From assembly GCA_035266845.1 (NCBI GenBank), contig DATFMP010000052.1, positions 1 through 12,617 on the forward strand: a stretch of 12,617 bases of DNA, read 5' to 3'. Under the pieces are notes generated by a model. The model was not told the DNA's origin. It did no database searches and was given only the letters and a program-made list of their open reading frames with translations. This document shows, piece by piece, positions 6,883 through 12,617 of the stretch; position 1 is the stretch's first letter, and every line of letters begins with the position of its first letter. The translations under genes and the position numbers were made by a program. Origin of the DNA: DATFMP01 sp035266845 (GTDB lineage: Bacteria > SAR324 > JACQKK01).

Positions 6883-8013
6883 CTACAGCTCTTCCAGCCC
6901 GTCGGTCGCCACCGTGACGGGCTCCTTCTCCTTCTTGGGCTCCTGGCGCTGGGCCGCGGGGGCCTGACGCGCGGGTGCCGGGCGGGCGGCCTGCACGGTG
7001 GCGGGCGAGGCGCCCACCGCCGCGTTGCGGTCGATGTACACGCGCTCTTCCATCTTCAGCTTGGTGACATCGGTGACCGCCGTGGCGATCTCGGCGGAGC
7101 GGATCAGCTCCGTGTTGAACATGTCCCGCGAGCGGGCCGCCGCTTCGTCCAGCAGGTCGATGCGGTTCAGCTTGTCGTAGTACAGGTCCGCCAGGCTGAT
7201 GTGGTGGATCATCGTCGGGTCTTCCATCAGCACCGTGTTCATGGTGAGGCCGTTGACGATCTTCTTGCGCGTGTTGCCCTTGCGCCGTCCACGCACCAGC
7301 ACGCCTTCCAGTTCACGCAGCACCAGTTCCTCCGAGACGGGCAGGTAGTGATCGTGGGTCTCGTCGAAGGCCACCAGGTTCTGATGGACGATGTGCTCGA
7401 TGTTGTAATAGATGCGGTCGATCGCTTCCTTGCCCTCTTTGATGGGCAGGAACATCGTGACCCGGTTCACGCCCTCGCCGTAGGTGTACATCCGCACGCC
7501 CAGGTGGATGTCCAGATTCCGCGCGGTGGTCTCCTTCAGGTACACGTCCCGCTCGAAGGGCGGCATCTCGCAGGCCATGCGGTAGCCGCTCATCACCCGG
7601 TGAGCCAGGTCGTTGCGGGTGTGCAGCATGCGCATGAACTTCTCGGTCTCCCGGCGCAGCATGGCCGTCTCGTTGCCGTCGAAGACCAGGTTCGTCAGCC
7701 CGTGGTGCGTGCCCTTGGGGTCCGCCGCCAGATAGTAGCCCCAGAGCTGCTGGAAGATGATCAGGCCCAGGTTCTCGTAGATCTTGTCCTGGTCGCCTTC
7801 GAACGGCACCGAGATGACGCTCGTCACCGGGTTGACCCGCTCGCCGTCGAGCAGCAGGCGCACCGAGGTCTCCATCTGCAGGAAGGCCTTCAGGTTGGTG
7901 CGGATGCGATCCACGATGTGCTGCACTTCCTCGTATCGCGGGATCAGATCCTGCGGGCACTGGTACAGCCGACCGGGGCTATGGGTGGTATGGAATTCCA
8001 TCTCTTCGGTCAT
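6883..8013 (-). CDS. uncharacterised conserved-looking protein, 376 aa
   Basis: I do not recognise this 376-residue protein. It has no signal peptide or membrane segment and should be cytosolic. Residues 1-330 look like a well-folded alpha/beta body, rich in Ile, Tyr, Asn, Met and His. Notable stretches are HTRNDLAHRVMSGYRMACEM (131-150), which includes an R-N-x3-H motif of the kind seen in HEPN RNases (R133, H138), YLKETTARNLDIHLG (158-172) and RGRRKGNTRKKI (241-252, very basic). Residues 331-362 are an Ala/Pro/Gln-rich linker, and the tail is acidic, ending GLEEL. The coding region is visibly less GC-rich than its neighbours, in places near 50-57 %. AGGAGAG lies 7 nt before the ATG at 8013, an excellent ribosome site. 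It is transcribed alone, divergently from pyrE, and ends at a strong terminator. The strong signals argue for a real, well-expressed gene. Confidence 0.85.
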   Translation of the reverse strand: MTEEMEFHTTHSPGRLYQCPQDLIPRYEEVQHIVDRIRTNLKAFLQMETSVRLLLDGERVNPVTSVISVPFEGDQDKIYENLGLIIFQQLWGYYLAADPKGTHHGLTNLVFDGNETAMLRRETEKFMRMLHTRNDLAHRVMSGYRMACEMPPFERDVYLKETTARNLDIHLGVRMYTYGEGVNRVTMFLPIKEGKEAIDRIYYNIEHIVHQNLVAFDETHDHYLPVSEELVLRELEGVLVRGRRKGNTRKKIVNGLTMNTVLMEDPTMIHHISLADLYYDKLNRIDLLDEAAARSRDMFNTELIRSAEIATAVTDVTKLKMEERVYIDRNAAVGASPATVQAARPAPARQAPAAQRQEPKKEKEPVTVATDGLEEL

Positions 8014-8267
8014 TGCCGGGCTCTCCTGTTTTTGGTGAGACTGGCGCCGCGCGTGGCCGGCCGCTATGATTTCCCGCTTCGCCCGGCGGGCCGGGTGGCG
8101 GGTTTCAATTCCACCGAGGGTGCTGATAGGATGGTCGCGATCCCGTCAGATTCGGCGCAAAAACCTGAATCGTCTGGTTTTATCTAGTGGGAAGTCATGC
8201 GGAAGTCAATGTCTAAATCGGCACGGAGCCCGGCTCCGCATGGGCTCGGGGCCCGGCGGGAGGCCCC
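8014..8267. promoter_or_regulatory. divergent intergenic region between the unknown gene and pyrE
   Basis: These 254 bp must hold the promoters of both divergent genes. I see a GC-rich hairpin at 8073-8102 (CCCGC/GCGGG and CCCGG/CCGGG arms). There is an AT-richer stretch with an inverted repeat, AAAACC (8160-8165) and GGTTTT (8176-8181), separated by 10 bp. A weak plus-strand promoter candidate is TTTCAA (8103-8108), 18 bp, TAGGAT (8127-8132). On the minus strand TTGAAA occurs at 8108-8103 without a convincing -10 partner. None of these assignments is firm. Confidence 0.4.
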
Positions 8268-8271
8268 ATGA
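8197..8271 (+). CDS. possible 24-codon leader ORF before pyrE
   Basis: A short frame opens with ATG at 8197, preceded by GGGAAG only 2 nt away, and has a second ATG at 8209. It runs 24 codons to a TGA whose first bases overlap the pyrE start as ATGA. The product is rich in Arg, Ser and Pro and resembles no protein I know. If translated, it would couple to pyrE and could serve as a leader for pyrimidine-dependent control. GC-rich DNA has many chance open frames and the ribosome site is poorly spaced, so this is tentative. Confidence 0.25.
   Translation: MRKSMSKSARSPAPHGLGARREAP
8224..8267 (+). promoter_or_regulatory. pyrE: pyrE leader hairpins, second one covering the Shine-Dalgarno
   Basis: The first hairpin is CGGAGC, loop CCG, GCTCCG (8224-8238). 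The second is GGGGCC (8248-8253) pairing with GGCCCC (8262-8267) across an 8-nt loop; it ends one base before the pyrE ATG. The Shine-Dalgarno GGGAGG (8258-8263) lies in the loop and 3' arm, so this fold would hinder initiation. Neither hairpin is followed by a T tract, so translational rather than intrinsic-terminator control would be the guess. Confidence 0.35.
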
Positions 8272-8957
8272 GCGGCACCCTGGACGAGCGGCGCGAGCTG
8301 CTGCGCTTCCTGCGCGAGGTGGGGGCGCTGCAGTTCGGCGCGTTCACCCTGCGCAGTGGCCGGGTCTCGCCCTACTTCTTCAATTCGGCACGGTTCCAGA
8401 CGGGTGCGCAGGTGGAGCGGCTGGGGGACTACTACGCGGCGGCCATCGCCCGCGTGGCGCCTCAGGCGGGCATCGTGTTCGGCCCGGCCTACAAGGGCAT
8501 CCCGCTCTGCGTGAGTGCGGCCATTGCACTGAGCCGGCGCACGGGGCGCGAGATCGGTTACCTGTTCAACCGCAAGGAGGCCAAGACCCACGGCGATACG
8601 GGCCGCTTCGTGGGTCGCGAGCCGGGCCCGGGCGACCGCATGGTGCTGGTGGACGACGTGATCACCGACGGCGGCACCAAGCTGGAGGCGGTGAAGCTGC
8701 TGCGCGATTCCTTCGAGGCCCCCATTGACGCCCTCGTGATCGCCTTCAACCGCATGGAGACGGACCTCTCGGGCGAGGACGCCGTCGCGCGCTTCGAGGG
8801 GGCCACGGGCATCCCCGTGGTGCCGCTGCTGACCGTGGCGGACCTGGAGACGGCGCTCGGCGAGGAGGGGGCCTGGGAGGGCACGCCCGCTCCGGCCCCG
8901 CAGATGCTGGAGGAAATCCGAGCCTATCGCCGCCGCTACGGCGTGGGAGCCGGCTGA
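8268..8957 (+). CDS. pyrE: orotate phosphoribosyltransferase
   Basis: A 229-residue cytosolic enzyme that joins orotate to PRPP, giving orotidine 5'-monophosphate and pyrophosphate, the fifth step of de novo UMP synthesis. The family motifs are all present: SGRVSPYFFNS (30-40), FGPAYKGIPL (71-80), the flexible catalytic loop RKEAKTHGDTG (102-112) and the PRPP-binding loop VLVDDVITDGGT (126-137). Length is a little above the common 213. The extra residues fall near the C-terminus, where GTPAPAPQ (205-212) looks like a linker before the final helix. The ATG at 8268 has GGGAGG 4 nt upstream. No rph gene precedes it, unlike the enterobacterial arrangement. The stop overlaps the next gene's ATG (TGATG), so the HEPN-like protein should be made with it. 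A possible leader peptide and a hairpin over the ribosome site may regulate it. Confidence 0.97.
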   Translation: MSGTLDERRELLRFLREVGALQFGAFTLRSGRVSPYFFNSARFQTGAQVERLGDYYAAAIARVAPQAGIVFGPAYKGIPLCVSAAIALSRRTGREIGYLFNRKEAKTHGDTGRFVGREPGPGDRMVLVDDVITDGGTKLEAVKLLRDSFEAPIDALVIAFNRMETDLSGEDAVARFEGATGIPVVPLLTVADLETALGEEGAWEGTPAPAPQMLEEIRAYRRRYGVGAG

Positions 8958-9439
8958 TGCCGCGCGACGAGTTGGCCCCCCCGGGCGCCCCCGACGGCGC
9001 CACAGGCGTAGCCGCTTCCGCCCCCGCCGAGCCGATGCTGCGCCGCGCCCGCCTGATGTGGGAGCAGGGGCAGGCGGACCTCAAGGAGGCCCGCCGCCTG
9101 CTGCGGGCCCGTTCCTACCTGGACAGTGCCTTCTTCAGCTTCCAGGCCTCCATCAACGCGCTCACCAGCGTATGCTACCTGCACGGCGAGTACCGGCCGC
9201 CCACCCACAGTCCCCTGCGGCTGGTGGGCGTGCTGCAGGACTACGACGCGCACTTCGCGGGGCTGGGCCCTGCAGCCGAGGCGCTGGAGGCGGTGCAGGA
9301 GCTGAACCCCTACGCGGCCGAGCGGGATGCCGAGGACGAGCAGCGCCGCTCGCGCTTGTACTACGATCACAGCGACTCCATACTGAAGTCTGTGCGGGGC
9401 TACCTGAAACGCAACCGCCGGCGCTTCTTCGCCCCCTAG
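8957..9439 (+). CDS. HEPN-like helical protein coupled to pyrE
   Basis: A 160-residue mostly helical protein. After a disordered Ala/Pro-rich leader (1-26), residues 28-51 (RRARLMWEQGQADLKEARRLL) and 54-76 (YLDSAFFSFQASINALTSVCYL) have the spacing of the first two HEPN helices. Then come THSPLRLVGVLQ (83-94) and a last helix (about 130-156) ending in a basic tail. R131 or R133 with H138 (RSRLYYDH) fits the Rx4-6H RNase motif loosely. No MNT nucleotidyltransferase antitoxin lies beside it, so a toxin role is not supported. The ATG at 8957 overlaps the pyrE TGA by one base, implying translational coupling. HEPN domains bind nucleotides or cut RNA; which applies here is unknown. The leader is odd for this family, and a start at M27 is conceivable. 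Confidence 0.7.
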   Translation: MPRDELAPPGAPDGATGVAASAPAEPMLRRARLMWEQGQADLKEARRLLRARSYLDSAFFSFQASINALTSVCYLHGEYRPPTHSPLRLVGVLQDYDAHFAGLGPAAEALEAVQELNPYAAERDAEDEQRRSRLYYDHSDSILKSVRGYLKRNRRRFFAP

Positions 9440-9496
9440 CCGGGCGGGGCGCCGACGCGGGCCGGTCCTGCCGCCATCCGCAATCCAGGGGCGATC

Positions 9497-10162
9497 ATGG
9501 CAGCATTCGACGCAAAGGCAGTGGTACGCGAGCTGAAACGGGAGCTGGACGAGCGCCTGGCGGTGCTCGAGGCCTATCCCATCGAGGCGGAGCTGGAGGA
9601 GGAAGGCGACCTGCCCACGCTGCTCAAGATTGCGTTGAAGAACGAGGCGGAAGCCAGCGAGATTGCCGCCGTGTGGATGCCCAGCACGCCGGAGACGGAC
9701 GTCAAGCTGGGCTTCGCCCGGCAGGTGGGCGACGAAGCCCGCCACTATCGCCTCATTGCGGACTACCTGCGCACCAGCGGCGTGGAACTGGAGGGCTTCG
9801 ATCCGCTGGCCGGCGGCTATTCGCCCCTGTTCCAGGCCCTGCGCAAGCTGGAGACCACCGTCGAGCGCCTCAGCGCCGGGCAGTTCACGCGCGAGGCGAT
9901 CGCCATGCGGCGCAACGACATGTTCATCGCCTACCTGGAGCGGCACCGATACCACGATGTGGCGCACATCTACCGCGAGTCCATCCAGCCCGACGAGACG
10001 CACCACCACCAGCTCGGCGTGACCGGGCTGGAGCAGCTGCTGGCCGGCGAGGACGATGCGGCCCGGGCCCGCGCGGCCATGGAGATGACGCTCGCCATCG
10101 CCGACGAGATGAAGAAGGCCGCCCGCCAGCGCACCGGCGCCAAGACCCTGCCCGGCTGCTAG
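9497..10162 (+). CDS. ferritin-like diiron protein
   Basis: A 221-residue all-helical protein with the spacing of a ferritin-like four-helix bundle carrying a dinuclear metal site. Candidate ligands are E50 (LKNEAEAS), E80 and H83 (GDEARHY), E133 (TREA), and E167 and H170 (PDETHHHQ). The third ligand is the least certain; E148 in YLERHRYHD is an alternative. No signal peptide is present. An N-terminal charged helix (about 7-38) precedes the bundle. The reaction is unknown: the family includes ferritin-type storage proteins, rubrerythrins and oxygenase components. No reductase or ferredoxin gene is nearby. AGGGG lies 5 nt before the ATG at 9497. It follows the HEPN-like gene by 57 bp on the same strand and may be co-transcribed with pyrE. 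A repeat-filled gap follows. Confidence 0.75.
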   Translation: MAAFDAKAVVRELKRELDERLAVLEAYPIEAELEEEGDLPTLLKIALKNEAEASEIAAVWMPSTPETDVKLGFARQVGDEARHYRLIADYLRTSGVELEGFDPLAGGYSPLFQALRKLETTVERLSAGQFTREAIAMRRNDMFIAYLERHRYHDVAHIYRESIQPDETHHHQLGVTGLEQLLAGEDDAARARAAMEMTLAIADEMKKAARQRTGAKTLPGC

Positions 10163-10482
10163 GATGGGGTCACACAGACATCTGCCAGCATTCGGGGGAA
10201 CACGTTCCCCCGAACCCCCTGTTTGGGCGGCAGTGCCTGGCGAGCCGGCCACTGCCGCGAAAACGGGTTCCAAGGGCCTTGGGCCCTTGGCGGGGTGATC
10301 AGGGGCGGCGCCCCTGATATTGCAAGACACGCCGGCGAATCTTAGGCCTACTTGCGGGACACCACACCGAACCCTGTCTTGAAGGGCGTTGCGACCCTGG
10401 CGCTCGGCCCCATGCTCCCGCCGGGCCCAGCCTTGCTCCCGGCCGTGAAATAAACCCGGCGCTCCCGGCGGAGCTCCAATCC
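10163..10482. other. gene-free gap, mostly repeat copy B
   Basis: The 320 bp between the ferritin-like gene and the membrane-protein gene hold repeat copy B (10191-10368) and about 110 bp of unassigned DNA. The latter ends with GGAG (10470-10473), the putative ribosome site of the next gene. I see no RNA gene and no hairpin with a T tract. A shorter AT-rich run, TGAAATAAA (10445-10453), might contribute to a promoter but has no matching -35. Confidence 0.5.
10191..10368 (+). repeat. intergenic repeat copy B (H-like head + T)
   Basis: The head is a near-perfect palindrome at 10191-10214 (TTCGGGGGAAC, two bases, GTTCCCCCGAA). It is followed by CCCCC, as the H hairpin of copy A is followed by CCCCC, but with a different stem sequence. 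Module T (10222-10368) has the same length and orientation as 2971-3117 and about 126 of 147 identical bases. Its hairpins are GGCAGTG/CACTGCC with an inner CTGGC/GCCGG, CCAAGGGCC/GGCCCTTGG with loop TTG, and TCAGGGGC/GCCCCTGA with loop GGC. Stems II and III are identical in both copies. The conserved 3' border is TTGCGGGACA followed by (T/C)CACACC. Confidence 0.85.
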
Positions 10483-11256
10483 TTGAGCGGTCTGCAAGCG
10501 GGCCGCACCCAACCCCCCTTGACGGCGCCGATGGGCGCCCCGATGCGCATGGCAACCCTGCAGCTCGGTAGCGAAGAACGGCCCCGCGTGGGCCTCTGGT
10601 TTGGTCTGCTGCTGCTGTTCGTGCCGATCTTCGCCCCGTTGCTGTTCTTCAAGCCCTATTCGTGGTTCGCCCGCATCGGCTGGTGCGGCTGGCTGGGATT
10701 CGTGGTGTTCGTCAAGCTGTCCGGGCTCAGCGAGCCGGTGATCGACCTCTCGGAGCTGGGCCAGCAGGTGAAGATTCACGAGGAGCAGCAGGCGCCCCAG
10801 GACCGCAGCGCCAAGGGCACCTTCGTGCAGTCGGCGAAAGACCAGCCCGCGCCGCCCAAGCTGGAGGCCTACCTGCGCGAGCTGGGGGGAGGCGTGCTGG
10901 GCCGCCGCATCGCGGCGTACCACGTGGACGGGGACACCATCACGCTCCGCTTCGAGGAGACGGACTGGTTCCTGCCCAACGAGGGCCGCGTCGTCGAGGA
11001 GAGCATCGGGGCGGCGCTGTCGCTGTTCTACGGGCGGGACTTCACGCACGTGGTGCTGAACTTCGACCTCAAGGGCCGGCCCCTGCGCGTCGACGTCACT
11101 CGCGACACCTTCCAGCGCTTCTTCCACATGAGCGCCGCGCAGATCCGCGCCACCCTGACCGGCGAGCAGGCGCAGGAGCAGTCGCCCTTCACCGCCGAGC
11201 ACCTCACCCCCGAGGTGCGCCAGGGCTTCTTCGATACCTTCGCGAAGTACCAGTAG
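10483..11256 (+). CDS. two-helix membrane protein, function unknown
   Basis: A protein of up to 257 residues that I do not recognise. Two hydrophobic segments near the N-terminus (about 37-57, VGLWFGLLLLFVPIFAPLLFF; and 62-82, with WCGWLGFVVFVKL) form a helical hairpin. A charged Gln-rich linker (about 90-125) then leads to a soluble alpha/beta domain (126-257) with strands such as DTITLRFEE and THVVLNFDL. That topology places both ends on the same side, probably the cytoplasm. The start is uncertain: TTG at 10483 has GGAG 9 nt upstream, while ATGs at 10531, 10543 and 10549 lack a clear ribosome site but would still keep both helices. I give the longest version. Repeat copy B separates it from the ferritin-like gene, so it is probably transcribed on its own. 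It converges on the 11420-11950 gene. Confidence 0.75.
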   Translation: MSGLQAGRTQPPLTAPMGAPMRMATLQLGSEERPRVGLWFGLLLLFVPIFAPLLFFKPYSWFARIGWCGWLGFVVFVKLSGLSEPVIDLSELGQQVKIHEEQQAPQDRSAKGTFVQSAKDQPAPPKLEAYLRELGGGVLGRRIAAYHVDGDTITLRFEETDWFLPNEGRVVEESIGAALSLFYGRDFTHVVLNFDLKGRPLRVDVTRDTFQRFFHMSAAQIRATLTGEQAQEQSPFTAEHLTPEVRQGFFDTFAKYQ

Positions 11257-11298
11257 CCGACGGACAGGCACGCCGTGCCGCGTAAACCGGTCGCTTCC

Positions 11299-11412
11299 GG
11301 CGACAGCAGATTCCTCGCTGTGCTCGGAATGACAGACGCCGCTCCAGGCCCGTATCGGGGGTGTGGGGGCCCTCGGCCCCCACATGGGATGGGTGGTGGC
11401 CTTTGAGCGGTC
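11299..11412. repeat. intergenic repeat copy D (inverted b + K)
   Basis: Module b occurs here on the minus strand (11334-11299), with about 30 of 36 bases matching 2831-2866. Module K (11350-11412) shares its first 40 bp with 196-235 (about 33 identities) and has the best hairpin of the set: GTGGGGGCC, loop CTC, GGCCCCCAC (11363-11383). The copy fills the convergent gap between the membrane-protein stop (11256) and the exported-protein stop (11420). As at the left end of the window, K lies a few bases past the stop codon of a minus-strand gene. Confidence 0.75.
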
Positions 11413-11419
11413 CTGGCGG

Positions 11420-11950
11420 CTACCAGAGCCCGACGAGGTCCAGCGACACCACGGGAAGATCGGTGGCCCGGCCCGTGGAGAGGAAGTAGTAGCGTGTGTT
11501 GAGGGACACCACCACGTTCCGGAAAGGGGTCATCGCTATGCCCAGCGTGGGGTAGAGCCCCACCACGAGGCGCTGGCCGGAGCCCGCGGTGCCGATCAGC
11601 ACCCCCAGCCCACCCGTGGGCAGCGGCACCCGCAGGGGCACCAGCACCGTCATGTCCCACGCCAGGGCGGTGAGGTCGCCCAGGCGGGGGTGGGCGATGC
11701 GGTCGAAGCCGATGAAGCTGGCGCCGCCGTGGGCGAACACCCACAGCCCGAGCCGGCCCGCGCGGGCCGTGCCGTCCGGCGACTCCCCGTAGTCCAACAG
11801 CAGACCACCCGAGGACTCCCAGACGTGGGGCAGCTCGACCGGCGCATCGGCGGGAGCCGCACCGGCTGGGGCCGCGGGAGCCGCCACGGCGATGCGCGCC
11901 GCCAGCAGCAGCGCCAGCGTGAGCACGGAGACGAGGGCCGGTTGCCGCAT
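11420..11950 (-). CDS. exported, possibly outer-membrane beta-barrel protein
   Basis: A 176-residue protein with a Sec-type signal peptide: MRQ, then a hydrophobic stretch about 6-20, and likely cleavage after VAA near residue 24. The mature part begins with an Ala/Pro linker and continues as alternating polar/hydrophobic stretches broken by Gly/Pro turns, for example GRLGLWVFAHGGASFIGF (65-82) and RLVVGLYPTLGIAM (127-140). It ends in DLVGLW, a terminal aromatic residue as in many outer-membrane barrels. A small barrel is my inference; I recognise no family. The ATG at 11950 follows the CoA ligase stop by 20 nt, so the two are probably co-transcribed. The ribosome site is weak (GCAGG abuts the ATG). 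A frame running further upstream is a shadow of the ligase gene. Confidence 0.7.
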   Translation of the reverse strand: MRQPALVSVLTLALLLAARIAVAAPAAPAGAAPADAPVELPHVWESSGGLLLDYGESPDGTARAGRLGLWVFAHGGASFIGFDRIAHPRLGDLTALAWDMTVLVPLRVPLPTGGLGVLIGTAGSGQRLVVGLYPTLGIAMTPFRNVVVSLNTRYYFLSTGRATDLPVVSLDLVGLW

Positions 11951-11970
11951 CCTGCCGCTTCGGGCCGGCC

Positions 11971-12617
<647 letters not shown>

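Noticed and set aside
11267..11279. GGCAC/GTGCC hairpin after the membrane-protein stop as a terminator
   Set aside because: The stem is only 5 bp and no T tract follows.
8936..11385. Long minus-strand frames opposite the ferritin-like and membrane-protein genes
   Set aside because: They read through the intergenic repeats, giving the typical spurious repeat-derived peptides, and lack domains.

Overview
The window is GC-rich (roughly 70 % by eye) and looks like chromosomal DNA of a free-living high-GC bacterium. The enzyme repertoire, the lipobox lipoprotein, the apparent outer-membrane protein and the hairpin-rich intergenic repeats suggest a Pseudomonadota (beta/gamma type). That is an inference from style, not a homology search. 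I see no tRNA, rRNA, insertion sequence, integrase, CRISPR array or recognisable defence operon.

Layout. Positions 1-289 hold no gene I can support, only hairpin-rich repeat sequence. A long run of minus-strand genes follows. They are a ThDP-dependent acetolactate-synthase-like enzyme (290-1945), a small soluble sulfite-oxidase-fold molybdoenzyme (2069-2707), a repeat-filled gap (2708-3131), an uncharacterised lipoprotein (3132-3638) sharing ATGA with an old-yellow-enzyme/FAD reductase (3635-5695), a DMT/EamA permease (5817-6749), a rho-independent terminator (6764-6793) and a 376-residue protein I do not recognise (6883-8013). A 254-bp divergent region then leads into a plus-strand cluster: pyrE (8268-8957), a HEPN-like protein touching it through TGATG, and a ferritin-like diiron protein. 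After another repeat-filled gap comes a two-helix membrane protein (10483-11256). Two minus-strand genes close the window: a small exported, barrel-like protein (11420-11950) and the C-terminal third of acetoacetyl-CoA synthetase (11971 to the edge).

How the genes relate. This is mostly metabolic and housekeeping content. The tightest couplings are reductase plus lipoprotein (ATGA), pyrE plus HEPN protein (TGATG), and the CoA ligase plus exported protein (20-nt gap). pyrE may also be preceded by a 24-codon leader frame ending in ATGA at its start, with a hairpin over its Shine-Dalgarno sequence.

The most distinctive structure lies between the genes. Four gaps (93-258, 2831-3117, 10191-10368, 11299-11412) carry a modular family of intergenic repeats. 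I distinguish four modules: b (a 36-bp box), H (a GGGGGC head hairpin), T (a 147-bp triple-hairpin unit) and K (a 40-bp core with one hairpin). They occur in the combinations H-K, b-H-T, H-like-T and inverted b-K. The two T copies align over 147 bp without a gap at about 126 identities. The second notable point is that the old-yellow-enzyme reductase has lost all four cysteines that hold the [4Fe-4S] cluster in 2,4-dienoyl-CoA reductase/TMADH relatives, with the surrounding frame intact.
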